Below are positions 1 to 9,926 of a DNA stretch of 64,000 nucleotides, piece by piece. Each line of letters starts with the position of its first letter. The stretch's first letter is position 1. The notes under the pieces are model-generated. The model was given only the letters and a program-made list of their open reading frames with translations, was not told the DNA's origin and ran no database searches. The stretch covers positions 1 to 64,000 of the forward strand of contig CAVUBM010000087.1 of assembly GCA_963739645.1 (NCBI GenBank), read 5' to 3'. A program made the position numbers and the translations under genes. Source of the DNA: JASHPR01 sp963739645. GTDB taxonomy: Bacteria; Actinomycetota; Actinomycetes; Streptosporangiales; Streptosporangiaceae.

Positions 1-295
1 ACCTTCGGTGCCAGGATTTTGAAGTTTGTTCTGAGTTTCACTGCAGGTTGCGGCGTGGCCAGTCCTGGACGGCACTGATGCGATATCGGCGCCGAACGGC
101 GGTTCATGCTGCTCACGCTTGGTTGCTACACCTGGGAACCTCATCGGCGCCGTGAATGTCAGCACTCGCCTGGCCGGTTCTCAGGCGGCCAGGCGGAACG
201 ATCGCGGCTTACCCCAGGGTCTATCGCGCTGCGCCAGCCACAGGTTTGTCGACGGCAGGTGAAAACTGACCCCGGAGCGGCAAGGCGGTTTCTAG

Positions 296-600
296 CGACG
301 GTCGCAACACTTCCCTAGATTATGGGGGGCTGTGTTGTCATCGCGTCGTGTGAGGAAGGGGCCGGGGCGGCGTCCGCAGTCGGCCAAGCGCCAGCGGTTC
401 ACGGAGTTGCGTGAGCGGGGCTGGAGCATCATGGCCGCGGCCCGCGAGGCCGGGGTCTCACGGAGTACGGGCAAGAACTGGTTTGGCGGTACAAGGTTTA
501 CCGGCATGGTCAGGTGACCGGGTTCGTGCCGCCGCTGGAGCGGCTGGCCGTCCGCCAGATCAGCGACCAGCGCAAGAGGCTCAGCCTCGTTAACAGTCAG
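296..600 (+). pseudogene. IS30-family transposase, N-terminal remnant
   Basis: A helix-turn-helix start is readable from 332 (key residues RRPQSAKRQRF, then ELRERGW and AGVSRSTGKNW). It shifts frame near 508 into VTGFVPPLERLAVRQIS and is then lost. The family normally continues into a DDE integrase domain of about 250 residues, which is absent. The sequence at 296-312 (gacggtcgcaacacttcc) resembles the terminal repeat of the IS30 element at 32.8 kb, so this is probably its left end. A dead remnant. Confidence 0.6.
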
Positions 601-915
601 ACGCCCGTTCCCTCATCACAGCCTGGCGTCGTCCCCATAATGGCGGTGCAGCGCGGGATGTCGCAGGCGCTCCGCGACAGGTTGTTCACGGTCCGGAGGC
701 ACCTGAGCGATCAAGGCGTCGACGAAGCCTCCGAAATTGAGGTGTACGAAGTAACCCTTGCTGGCCGTCTGCTGTCGGCAAACGACAGCCTGACTGCGCG
801 TTGAATCGAAGCGCGACTCGCGGCAGATGTGTACGTTCTGGCGGGCGAGGATGTCGTGTCCTCCCAGGGAGGATGGTTCTGGGAGGCCGCGTGGCTTGCT
901 CGTGGCTGCGGGGCT
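601..915. other. no recognised gene
   Basis: This stretch lies between the IS30 remnant and the end of the MOSC gene. Open frames exist on both strands but none resembles a known family. Confidence 0.4.
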
Positions 916-1839
916 GAGGTAGACCTCATTGGCCAGGGCCTGTACCCGGCCAGGGGTGACGACCTTGGCGTAGACACCGGCGCAGGTTTTCCAGGCCGAA
1001 GCCTTCGACGGGGATGCGGTTGTTCCCGGCCAGGGCGCGCAGCACCTGCGGATCACCAGGCTCCTGGCCATGGGCGAGGGTCGGCACGGCACACCGCGGA
1101 GTTGGCAGGAAGATCTCCAGGCGTACCTGACCGCCAATGGCCACCTGCTGGCCAACCCAGTCGTTCTCGGCGTAGCCACTCATCTCAGGGGTGGCCAGGA
1201 TCAGGTTGGGCCGGAACACCCGCGGGCGCGGTGGCGTCCCGACCGCGCGGCTGACCGCAGCTAAGGTCGCGGTGGTAATGAGATGAACCGGGGCGTAGTC
1301 CAGGGCGCCTGTTGACCCGGTGCCTGCTGGGACAGTTCGAGTGACTCGAAAGCTACCTCGGCGCCAACGCCGTGGGCGAGCACTTCTTCGGGCACCGCCC
1401 GGTCGATCCAGGCACCAGGTTCACGCCCCCGGCGCAGGGCTACCGGCCGCCCGACGAACCCCGTCAGCACCTCATTGGCATCCGGCTCGCCGGCCCGCAC
1501 TGAGGTGCCATCCGGCAGCGTGATCGTGACTGCGCCGGCAGGTTCCGCGTGGCACTCGGCACGCAACTGCGGCGAGCAGCGCCCGCGGCAGTTGGCACTG
1601 GCGACCTTGCCGGTCTGCAGATCGATCGGAGCCCAGCCGCGATCACCGGCCAGACCGGATATGCGCACCTCTGCCTGCTCGACGCGGGTGCCGAGCCCAC
1701 ATGGGTGCCGTGTGGCGCAAGGCAAGGTCACTGCGACAGGGCCGGGATCATGAGCGGTGTTGAGCAATTCAAGTTCCCGCCGCTTCCTTGAGACCGTTCC
1801 CACCTCCGCCTCACGCGCTGCCAGTTCTGCCACCCGCAC
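916..1839 (-). pseudogene. MOSC domain protein, frameshifted
   Basis: Three successive frames together spell a MOSC-type (molybdenum cofactor sulfurase C-terminal-like) protein. About 1261-1720 gives the N-terminal beta-barrel (GDRGWAPIDLQTGKVASA, then FVGRPVALR). About 1010-1310 continues with YAPVHLITTATLAAV, FRPNLIL and IPVEGFGLENL. About 916-1005 gives CAGVYAKVVTPGRV. Two frame changes, near 1310 and 1005, break it. The first residues do not show the usual family start, so the 5' end is uncertain. MOSC proteins bind metal-sulfur cofactor intermediates; the substrate cannot be told here. Confidence 0.6.
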
Positions 1840-2237
1840 CCTCGCCTACATGCCCGCGAACCTCAGCGAGGTCCTGACCGGCCGCTGTTACCGGGCCCAT
1901 CCCGAAGCGCTCGGCCTCCGCGCTGCCTGGGCGAGCCACCCTTGCGGAAGTACAGGGGATCTCGTGGACTGAGGTGTTCTGAAGCTGGGCCGTCCGGGCT
2001 GGAGGGGCATCGCCGTGCACACCGGCGCCTGCCCGCGCGGTGAAGTGTGGTCCCTGTGCGCTGGCGCGAGCCCTCCGTGATCATGGTTTACCACTGGGGT
2101 CGATGACCTGGCCCGACGCGGCGAGGGGCAGCGGCTCGCGTACTACGCGGCAGCCGCCGGTGCAGATTCGCTGAACCGTTCCGCTGCGGCCAACGTTCTA
2201 ACAAGAAACTGGCACGGCCAGCCAAGGGGGAAATCCG
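1840..2237. other. intergenic region with 5' leader of the secreted protein
   Basis: No gene recognised. The last bases carry a purine-rich ribosome-binding site (aagggggaa) eight to ten bases before the ATG at 2238. Confidence 0.4.
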
Positions 2238-3671
2238 ATGCTTCGTTCAACGCTCATTGCTGGAACCGCGGCGCTCGCCTTAGTCGTACTCGGAGCCGGA
2301 CCGGCGCTCGCAGCCGGCGGCTGGACCGTCGCCCCATCCCCGCCGACCGGGCAGGACGCCTACATCAACGGCATCGCCGCCCGCACCGACACTGATGCCT
2401 GGGCCGTCGGAAGCGTGGGCCAGCAATCGAGCAAAGTGGGCTCGCTTCCACTGATCGATCACTGGAACGGGACGGCGTCGTCGCCGGCGACCCCGCCGAG
2501 CTTCCCTGCCACCAACGGCGTCCACCTGGGCTGGGTGAGCGCGAGCAGCGCCACCGACGCGTCGGCGGTCGGGACCATCAACCTCGTCAAGCACCCCGGT
2601 TACTCGAGCCCATTGACGATCCACTGGAACGGCTCGGCCTCCGACGACGTACCAGACCCGCTGCCGCTCAACCCGGGCACCGCCCTAGTCGGCGTGGCCG
2701 ATATCAGCTCCACGAACGCGTATGTGATCGGCAACGAAGGCTCCGGAATTACGGGCTGGTCGAGCACTGGGATGGCACCGCATCGACGAGGCTGGCGGCC
2801 CCACCGCCGTTCCCCTGAGCCCAACGGGGACACGTTCGCCGAGAACACGGTCAGCGCGATCTCCGCCACCTCGGCAAGCAACGTGTGGATCGTCGGGACC
2901 TACCTGCAAACCGAATACGGCGACATATGTGTCGACACGTACTCCGTGCACTGGGACGGCACCAAGTGGAACCTGGTCACGATGCCGCAGGTCACCGGCG
3001 CCGTCTTCACATCGGCTGACGCGATAAGCCCGGCCGACGTGGGGCGGCCAGCAACAGCCCGCGTCCGGCCGGCTCGCTGCGCACTGGAACGGCACCGCGT
3101 GGCCATTACGGCCCAGGCCGGCGCCGGCACGCTGCGGGATCACAGCCGCGCTCGGCCTCCGACGTGTGGGCCGTGGGGTACACCACCGGGCCGCAGACCC
3201 TCACCCTGCACTGGGACGGCACCACCTGGACGACCGTGCCCAGCCCCGATGGGCGGCGCCGGCCCGCTGACGTCGGGTCTCCAGCCCCGGCGCCGCGATC
3301 CTCTGGGCTGCCGGGTACAGCGGCGTCTCGGGCTCGCTCAACCCGCTCACCCTTCGGAACGGCTGACAGGCGCGGCCCGGACCGGGCGCTGCGCCCCCCG
3401 AGACGCGCTTCCTCCCCGGGCAGGGGTCCTGCCCGGAGGGAGGCGTAGTTTCGCTGATGCCGCGCTACCGCCGACACCGAGGCGGCCCAGGTCAACGTCA
3501 CCCGCACCATCCGGGCCGCCATCGACCGCATCATGCTGGCCGCCCCAATCGCCGGAGCGCACCTGCAGTCCTCGATCCGCACCGGCACAGCGTGCCGGTA
3601 CCAGCCCGCGCAGGCGGCCCAGCCCGCTGGCGCAGACAGATCACTTAGGGCCGATCTACGCCTCCAGGTGA
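2238..3671 (+). pseudogene. secreted repeat (beta-propeller-like) protein, frameshifted
   Basis: The product starts with a signal peptide (residues 1-26, hydrophobic core and ALAAG cleavage region). It then has spaced repeats in which an AWAVG, VWIVG or VWAVGY strand is followed by a HWNGT or HWDGT strand, as in beta-propeller blades of actinobacterial exported proteins. Function is unknown. Blades continue in other frames: near 2755-2800 two compensating shifts interrupt the pattern, and after about 3045 the VWAVGYTTG and HWDGTTW blades are read from another frame (about 3160-3245). The C-terminal half of the long frame is therefore out of register. Confidence 0.55.
3466..3620 (+). pseudogene. 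C-terminal remnant of an unknown protein
   Basis: A short stretch reads EAAQVNVTRTIRAAIDRI, then GAHLQSSIRTGTACRYQP. It resembles the C-terminal end of large actinobacterial regulatory or ATP-binding proteins, from memory of the family only. There is no start and no upstream body. Confidence 0.3.
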
Positions 3672-4047
3672 CACCAAGACAAGCCAGTCGCGAACGCCAG
3701 AACCGGGTTATCTGCATGCACCCACCCGCGCGGCCGACACAGCAGCAAGCCGCTCAGAGTCGGCGATCTGGCCTATTCAAAGGGCGAGTACCAGCGCTCA
3801 GGCCACGTATCTCTCACTGCATTGCTGGTCACGAATGGAGATGCTGAGCTCTGCATAAGAATGCATTGGCGGAACTCGCTCACATCGGCAGATCCGAGCG
3901 AGGCGGCGCCGAGCGACCTAATCTGCCCGCCTCAACCGGTGATCGCCGAGGAGTCGCCAGCCGTCCAGAACGAGGCGGATATCGCACGCTAGGGCTTGCG
4001 GCCATTGACCACGGTGAGTGACAAGGATGGCCCGTATACCGGCAGCC
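3672..4047. other. no recognised gene
   Basis: Nothing recognisable between the remnant above and the left end of the IS982 element. Confidence 0.4.
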
Positions 4048-5054
4048 GCCTAGACGAGTGATTCCTGATTCAGGCCTGCGCGGCGTGCCAGGCTTGATCT
4101 TGAAAAGAGAGGAGGGCATCCATGATCGGTTGTGACGCCAGACCTGGATACCCTCTTGACCGCACTGTACGTGGAGATCGACGATCACGTGATCCCATCC
4201 GGCCGGCGTGGCGCGGGCCAGCCGAAGAAGCTGTCCGATGCCGAGCTGGTGTGCCTGGCGGTGGCGCAGGTGCTGCTGGGCGCCCGCTCGGAGCATCATT
4301 GGCTGCGGATGTGCTACGCCCGGCTGGGGCACCTGTTTCCCTGCCTGCCCAAGCAGCCTGGCTACCACAAACGGCTGAAAGCGGCCGGGCCGCTGCTGGC
4401 GGCGGCGATGGATCACCTGGCCCGCCAGTCGCCGTCCTGGTACGACCAGGTCCGGCTGACCGGCGCCACCCCCGTGCCGTGTGGCACCACCCGGGAGACC
4501 GTCAAGCGTTCCGAGCTGGCCGGGTGGGCCGGCGACGGGTACTGCGCCGCGCATTCGCGCTGGTACTGGGGACTGAAGCTGTACCTGATCACCGCCCCCG
4601 ACGGGATGCCGGTGGCCTGGTGCCTGGCCAGCCCGAAACTCGGGGAACGTGAGGTGGCCGCCGAGTTGCTGGCGCATGCCGGCCGGATCGGCGCGCTGCG
4701 GCCGGGCCTGATCCTGATCGGGGACAAGGGCTTCGCCGGCCGGGAGTTCGAGGACCTGGTCACCACCGGGTTCGGCCTGCACCTGGTGCGGCCCGACCGC
4801 CGCGACGAGGCCCCGCGCCACGGGTCCATCGGCTGGATCCGCCAGTGGATCGAATCGGTCAACGACACCCTCAAGGGCCAGCTCGACCTGGAACGACACG
4901 GCGCCCGGACCACCGGCGGCCTCTACGCCCGCATCACCCAGCGGCTCCTGGCCATGGCGGCTGCCATCTGGCACAACTGGGCAACCGGAGCGCCGGTCAA
5001 GCGCAGCTTGATCACCTACGACAACTGAACCCAAAAGGAATCACTCATCTAGGC
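4048..5054 (+). mobile_element. IS982-family insertion sequence, complete
   Basis: A 1007-bp element with matching inverted ends: the left end starts gcctagacgagtgattcct (4048) and the right end is the complement with one difference (5036-5054). It is flanked by direct repeats cagcc (4043-4047 and 5055-5059), seen directly and consistent with a target-site duplication. It contains one uninterrupted transposase gene. Confidence 0.75.
4132..5028 (+). CDS. IS982-family transposase
   Basis: A 298-residue full-length transposase. The N-terminus DLDTLLTALYVEIDDHV is the IS982 signature. The DDE-type core includes YHKRLKAA, then LILIGDKGFAG and the terminal IESVNDTLKGQLDLE stretch with its acidic residue. 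The GTG at 4132 is the only start that keeps the conserved N-terminus; a ggagg lies about 20 bases upstream. With intact ends and an open frame the element may be able to move. Confidence 0.85.
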   Translation: MTPDLDTLLTALYVEIDDHVIPSGRRGAGQPKKLSDAELVCLAVAQVLLGARSEHHWLRMCYARLGHLFPCLPKQPGYHKRLKAAGPLLAAAMDHLARQSPSWYDQVRLTGATPVPCGTTRETVKRSELAGWAGDGYCAAHSRWYWGLKLYLITAPDGMPVAWCLASPKLGEREVAAELLAHAGRIGALRPGLILIGDKGFAGREFEDLVTTGFGLHLVRPDRRDEAPRHGSIGWIRQWIESVNDTLKGQLDLERHGARTTGGLYARITQRLLAMAAAIWHNWATGAPVKRSLITYDN

Positions 5055-5287
5055 CAGCCGCGCAGGCCGAAGTCGCCGTCGACGACGGGGAGCAGGAACT
5101 GGGCGTGCGTCGCGGCGGCACTGCCGGCCGGCGCGGGCGGTGCCGCGATCTCGGTGTCGGCACTGGCCCCGCGGATGACGACGCCCTCGTCCGGACTGCT
5201 GTGCGGTTGCTGCATGCGAGCGCCGTGCAGCTGGCCGGCGAGCTCAACCTGGGCCGGGGCAGCCCCGGCCTGACCAGGCCCAGACGA

Positions 5288-5965
5288 TCAGCTGGCCAGC
5301 ATCTCCGCCAGCTCGCCCAGGGTCGACACGATCATCTCCGGCGCGGGGCCGATCGTGTCGAATGGCGCGGCCCCGCGATTCACCCAGGCAGCGCTCATTC
5401 CCGCGGCGAGGGCGCCTGCCACGTCGAATGCGTTACAGGAGACCAGCCGGATCGTCCCGACCGGGCGGTGCAGCCGCTGGGCCGCATGGTGATACACCAG
5501 CGGGGAGGGCTTGAACGCGCGGACGTCGTCGACGCTGATCCGCTGCCCGACGTGCGCGCCGAGACCGCTGTTAGCCAGGCAGTTCTTGACCATGCCGGGG
5601 CTGCCGTTGGAGAGCACGGCCAGCTCGTAGCCAGCCCTGGCGAGCGAGCTGAGCGCGGGCTCCGCGTCGGGGAACGGCCGCAGCTGGTCGTAGAGCTCGA
5701 TGAGCCGCTGTGCCTGTTCCCTGGACAGGGTCAGGCCGAGTGACGCACACGCGAAGTCGAGTGCGCGCCCGGTTACCCACCCGAAGTCCTGGTAGCGGCC
5801 CATGACGGTGAGCCGGAACGAGTACTCGAGCTGTTTGAGCCGCCACAGCGCAGCGATCTCACGGCCCTGGCCGCCGGCAAGGGTGCGGTCCAGGTCGGCA
5901 GAGATGGCGGTGGGGTCGACGAGCGTCCCGTACAGGTCGAAGGCCAGCACCCCGCGGTCGGCCAC
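5288..5965 (-). CDS. haloacid dehalogenase, type II (HAD superfamily)
   Basis: About 225 residues. Motif I is FDLYGTLVD with the nucleophile Asp, motif II is LSNGSPGM, motif III is the Lys in AFKPSPLVYHHA, and motif IV lies around VSCNAFDVAGA. Spacing and the RPFPDAEPAL stretch fit (S)-2-haloacid dehalogenases, cytoplasmic enzymes that replace the halogen with a hydroxyl. GTG at 5965 is preferred over longer starts because GGGGAG lies a few bases upstream and the longer N-terminus is low-complexity Arg-rich. Other HAD hydrolases of similar fold cannot be excluded. Confidence 0.8.
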   Translation of the reverse strand: MADRGVLAFDLYGTLVDPTAISADLDRTLAGGQGREIAALWRLKQLEYSFRLTVMGRYQDFGWVTGRALDFACASLGLTLSREQAQRLIELYDQLRPFPDAEPALSSLARAGYELAVLSNGSPGMVKNCLANSGLGAHVGQRISVDDVRAFKPSPLVYHHAAQRLHRPVGTIRLVSCNAFDVAGALAAGMSAAWVNRGAAPFDTIGPAPEMIVSTLGELAEMLAS

Positions 5966-6003
5966 GGCAGCTCCCCTTATTCGGTGGCCGGGTCGGTGCC
6001 CGG

Positions 6004-6460
6004 TCAGGACGTTATGCCGCCGCCGTCGACGATAGCCTGGCCGGTGAGGTACGGCGCGGCAGGGGAGGCCAGGACGCCGGCGCCTCGGCCATTTCCGAGG
6101 GCTGGCCTTGCCGCCCAAGCCGGACCTCTTGGGCGACCATCGCGTTGCGGGCCATGCGGCTCCCCGTGAATGACACGACCGGGCCGTTGAACGGCGTGTC
6201 CACCCAGCCGGGGCACAGGCAGCTGACCGGGATGTTGTCGCGGGCTACCTCGACGGCGAGCGTCCGGGTCAGTGACACGATGGCCCCCTGGAAGCCGAGT
6301 AGGCAGTCAGGCCGCTGATCCCCTTGACCGCGGCGATCGACGCCACCGAGACGAACGCTCCGCCGCCGGCCCCACGCAGCCGCGGTATCGCGTACTTGGC
6401 CATCAGGAACACCGAGCGCACGTTAACAGCGAACCGGCGGTCCCAGGCATCCTCATCAAG
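6004..6460 (-). pseudogene. short-chain dehydrogenase (SDR), truncated and frameshifted
   Basis: The C-terminal two thirds of an SDR are readable: RRFAVNVRSVFLMAKYA, then VSVASIAAVKG with the catalytic Ser, TAYSAS with the catalytic Tyr, VSLTRTLAVEVA, CPGWVDTPF and the terminal YLTGQAIVDGGG. Frame changes fall near 6275 and 6095. The N-terminal NAD-binding GxxxGxG segment is missing: upstream of about 6460 the sequence turns into an IS66 transposase, so the gene was cut by an insertion or deletion. Confidence 0.65.
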
Positions 6461-7050
6461 GCACCGGTCGACATCGGCGCACGCCAACTCCACAGCTTGC
6501 CGATCTTCCACACCAGCAGCAAGCAAGTATGTCCCGGCACGGGTAACCGGCAGGTGATGGGCGCAGACCGCTAGTGCCGCCCTCGCGTGAACTCCCCGGC
6601 CCGTACTGGACAAGGCTGGTCACCCCCGCCGGGGTCATGCCGGCGGTCACTGCCCCGCAGCCCGGGCCCTCCTTCGCGACCACCTGGTACTCGGTCACCG
6701 CTGGTGGCGGCGCGGACGTGGCCTCGAACACCTGCCGCCTCATCACGCCGGTGACGGCAGCATCAGACAGGTCCGCGCCGCGTGACCCGCACGCCGCCGG
6801 GACGCATTCCACCCGCTCATCGGGGTTATCGGCCTGGCGCAGCGTTGAGGACGGCGCCCCCGGCTGCTTATCTGGCGTGCGTCCAGACCGGCACCGCAGC
6901 GACCGATCCTTCGGCTTCTTCTGATACGGGCTGTCGGAGGACGGCGGCTTCGATGAGGTGGATGAATCCTTGCCCAGCTGCCGCTGGAGTTCTTCGACCT
7001 GCTCCGCCAGCCGTGCCTGCGCCGCCGCAAGCTGCGCATCTCGGGTACCG
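6461..7050 (-). pseudogene. IS66-family transposase, N-terminal part
   Basis: Reading leftward from about 7040, one frame gives the IS66 leader: ARLAEQVEELQRQLG, the low-complexity DSSTSSKPPSSDSP, then KQPGAPSSTLRQADNPDE, a Cys-containing zinc-like stretch (VPAACGSRGADL) and VTEYQVVA...GCGAVTAGM. After a shift near 6610 VHARAALAVCAHHLPVTRA continues it. The catalytic DDE domain is absent. The fragment abuts the truncated SDR. Confidence 0.6.
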
Positions 7051-7999
7051 CGGCACGGTCGCCAAGGGCATCACCGACAACCAGAACCGGCGCGCCAAGA
7101 TAGCCCGCGACGGGCTGCGGCTGGGCCGCCGGTTCCGCTGCGCCAGCCTGGCTACCCCGCCGACATTACCGCCCGGATCGAGCGCGGGCAGAGCGTCGGC
7201 GGCCGGATCAGCGAGTACCGCAGAGCAGCATAGTGAGCGTAAAGCGGCTGGTCAGATACTGTGAACGGGTTTGGCACGGCACCGGCGCAGGATCAAGATC
7301 TCTGCAGTCTGCCACGCCTCCTCACGCCGCGGCAGCCGCAGCCATGAGGCCACCCGCGTGATCAGGAGGAAGACGAACCGCAGGCACATGACCGGTGATC
7401 ATCACGGCCGGACGGCGGGAAGCGCAACTCTGCTGGTCAGAGCGAGGGACGGGATTCTCGGCACGCACACCTGAACAGGCAACCCCTCTAACCGTAGATC
7501 TCCGATTTGGTGATCTTGTAGGGGCTATTCGTGCCCCGCCCGGCCGGGCACGCCTGGCCGGGCGGTTTACCGGAACCGGACAGCACATCCAGCATCGACC
7601 GGGCTCTTATCACAGGCGGGCCAATCTCAGGAGTCGGGTCAGCACCGCTGTGCTCCCGGTTCGGCGCACCGCTTGCTGTCGCGGACGGTGACGTTATTCG
7701 TTCTCCCGGCCGCGACAGCTGCGGCCTCCTCGCCACCCTGCCGAGGTATGCACCCGTCATCCGGCACCGCAGGGGACATGGCCTCAATGGACACCTCACC
7801 GCCGCGCCTGGCGCGCAGCGGCCCCTGATCACCGCCGGGGTTGAGCCGGTGCCGGGCGGTCTTGCCCGACGATGCGGGGATCGGCGCGGCGGCGCACGGC
7901 TCACCCTGCCGGAAGCATCCTGGCCAGCACTTCGCGACGGCAGCCTGCTGGACCCGACACGATCGGCGTCGCCGGCCAGACCCACGCGGGGGCTGCGGA
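7051..7999. other. no recognised gene
   Basis: About 950 bp with scattered open frames on both strands, none recognisable. A perfect 5-bp-arm GC hairpin (ggggc, 7-nt loop, gccc c at 7521-7537) is present but has no T-tract. Probably decayed mobile DNA. Confidence 0.4.
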
Positions 8000-8302
8000 T
8001 CAGGCGCTTCCCTGGCTCGCTGCAGGAAAGTGATCGGCGATCCGCCGTGCGTAGTAACCCTCCCACGGCTCATCCGGGTTCTCGACCGTGTATTGCTTGT
8101 CGAGGCTGACGAGGAGGTAGACGAGCTCGCTGCGGACAGGCGGGCTGCCGAGCAACTGAGGTAGCTCCGACAGGTTGATCAGCCAGTCTGCGTACCAGGA
8201 TGCCCAATCCGCATCGTCGCCATCGACAATCCGGTAGACACGATGGTGGGTCTCCCCGGCTTCGTGCAGCAGGTCGCTGATGGTACGCGCCGGATTGGCC
8301 AT
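8000..8302 (-). CDS. conserved hypothetical protein (about 100 aa)
   Basis: Starts MANPARTISDLLHEAGETHH and contains DWASWYADWLINLSELPQ and LLVSLDKQYTV. Small, acidic, Trp-rich and soluble, without signal peptide or membrane segment. The ATG at 8302 is chosen because GGAGGGA lies six bases upstream; a longer upstream frame lacks such a site. No function can be assigned. Confidence 0.7.
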   Translation of the reverse strand: MANPARTISDLLHEAGETHHRVYRIVDGDDADWASWYADWLINLSELPQLLGSPPVRSELVYLLVSLDKQYTVENPDEPWEGYYARRIADHFPAASQGSA

Positions 8303-8483
8303 GAAATCCCTCCCGTATGTTGTCGGCGCCGTGAGCCTGCTGAGTTGCGGACTCACCCGGTGCACGCCGGCTTGCTTCTGTTATAGCGGCTGAGCTGGCG
8401 GATGCTCGTTTGGCTCGGTGCGGCGCGCCCTTGCGTGACTACCCAGCGGGGTCGATATAGCGTTCTGGCCCAGGGAGGGCGAG

Positions 8484-9216
8484 ATGACGGATCCGGTTGC
8501 CGCGGCATCGCTGCCGCGTTACGACGATCTGCGCGCCATGGTGATCAACTGCACGCTGAAGCGGTCGCCGGAGCGCAGCCACACGCAGGGGCTGATCGAC
8601 CGGAGCACGGCGATCATGACGAAGAACGGTGTAACGGTCGAGGTAGTGCGCGCGATCGATCATGACATTGCGACCGGAGTGTGGCCGGACATGACGGAGC
8701 ATGGCTGGCCGTCTGATGCGTGGCCGGATATCTACCAGCGCGTGCTGGCGGCGGACATCCTGGTGCTGGCCGGGCCGATCTGGCTGGGCGACAACAGTTC
8801 GGTGATGAAGCGGGTGATCGAGCGGCTGTACGCCCTGCTCGCACCTGCTGAATGACGCGGGCCAGTACGCCTACTACGGGCGGGTCGCGGGGTGCCTGGT
8901 CACCGGGAACGAGGACGGCGTCAAGCACTGCGCGATGAATGTCCTGTACAGCCTGCAGCATCTCGGCTACGCGATTCCGCCGCAGGCTGATGCCGGCTGG
9001 ATCGGCGAGGCAGGCCCGGGGCCGTCGTATCTCGATCCCGGCTCGGGCGGCCCGGACAATGACTTCACCAACCGGAACACGACGTTCATGACCTGGAACC
9101 TGCTGCACGTGGCCCGGGTGCTCAAGGACGCGGGCGGCATCCCGGCCCATGGCAACCAGCGGTCCGAATGGGACGCCGGGTGCCGCTTCGACTTCGACAA
9201 CCCCGACTATCGCTGA
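8484..9216 (+). pseudogene. flavodoxin-like NADPH-dependent FMN reductase, one frameshift
   Basis: Residues 1-120 read MVINCTLKRSPERSHT (phosphate-binding loop region) and VLAADILVLAGPIWLGDNSS, typical of the NAD(P)H-dependent FMN reductase/flavodoxin fold. The frame changes near 8848 and continues to 9216 with YYGRVAGCLVTGNEDG, LQHLGYAIPPQADAGWIGEAGPG and FMTWNLLHVARVL. The two halves together match one 240-residue protein. GGGAGGG seven bases before the ATG supports the start. It may be intact if the indel is an assembly error. Confidence 0.7.
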
Positions 9217-9263
9217 CCAGACCCGGGAGGGTCGGCAGCCGTGCCAGTCAGGAGCATGCCCTG

Positions 9264-9632
9264 ATGGAGATCCCGAAGCCGAGTGAAGACGATAAGCAGT
9301 TCTTCAGGTCCCTGATTCCCAATGGCGCCGGCATCGAGATCAAGCCCGTGTTCGGCAATCTGGGCGCCTTCGTGAACGGCAACATGTTCGCCGGGCTGTT
9401 CGGGCCCGACGTCGGCGTCCGGCTCGATGGCGTCGGACATGACGAGCTGGCGGTGATCGAAGGCTCGGGGCTGTTCGGCCCGGCAGAGCGCCCGATGTCC
9501 GGGTACCTCGCGTTGCCGGCTGCCTGGCGCGCGAGCCCGGATGTCGCGGCGAGCTGGGTGGAGCGGGCACTGGCGCAAGTGCGGTCGATGCCGCCCAAGC
9601 TCAAGAAGCCGAAGCCGTCCGGCAGGCGCTAG
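9264..9632 (+). CDS. TfoX/Sxy N-terminal-domain protein
   Basis: 122 residues. The TfoX_N fold is visible in KPVFGNLGAFVNGNMFAGLFG, a DGVGHDELAVIEG stretch and the terminal helix ASWVERALAQVRS, ending in a Lys-rich tail. In gamma-proteobacteria such domains occur in competence regulators; in actinobacteria they are small proteins of unknown role. ATG 9264 follows GGAG by nine bases. Its 3' half (from 9447) lies inside the 462-bp repeat, so its last 60 codons recur at 19039-19224 without the beginning. Confidence 0.75.
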   Translation: MEIPKPSEDDKQFFRSLIPNGAGIEIKPVFGNLGAFVNGNMFAGLFGPDVGVRLDGVGHDELAVIEGSGLFGPAERPMSGYLALPAAWRASPDVAASWVERALAQVRSMPPKLKKPKPSGRR

Positions 9633-9908
9633 TGCGGACAAGACGGCCCGGCAGGTGCGCTCCGGCACCAGGCAGTCAGCGGATCGCCAGCATCATGCGC
9701 TGCGCGGCGCCGAAGGCAGTGTCGGCTACTCCGCAGGCGGTGAATCCGGCAGCGCGGTAGAACTCCACCGCGTGCGGGTTTGCCGTTACCTCCAGGCGCT
9801 GCACGCCCCGCGCGCAGAACCTGCGCAAGGTGGTCCACGAGCGCGGCGGCGATCCCGCGCCGCCGCCAGCCTGGATCGACAAACAGGTCGTCCAGTTCGT
9901 AGATGCCG
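9447..9908. repeat. 462-bp direct repeat, copy 1
   Basis: Identical, as far as can be read by eye, to 19039-19500 at a constant offset of 9592 bases. It spans the 3' part of the TfoX-like gene and the C-terminal part of the GNAT domain. The bases on either side differ between the copies, so the boundaries are sharp. Confidence 0.9.
9676..9908 (-). pseudogene. GNAT acetyltransferase C-terminal fragment (repeat copy)
   Basis: Encodes VQRLEVTANPHAVEFYRAAGF and the terminal AQRMMLAIR, the last third of a GNAT domain. The longer version is in the VOC-GNAT gene at 19268-20074. Here the coding sequence stops abruptly at the repeat edge (9908), beyond which the 3' end of the antiporter gene begins. 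Confidence 0.65.
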
Positions 9909-9926
9909 CCGGCGTGCTCTGTGGCG

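Noticed and set aside
3880..5034. A 384-codon minus-strand frame over the IS982 element
   Set aside because: A shadow of the transposase, which has family motifs, inverted ends and a target duplication.
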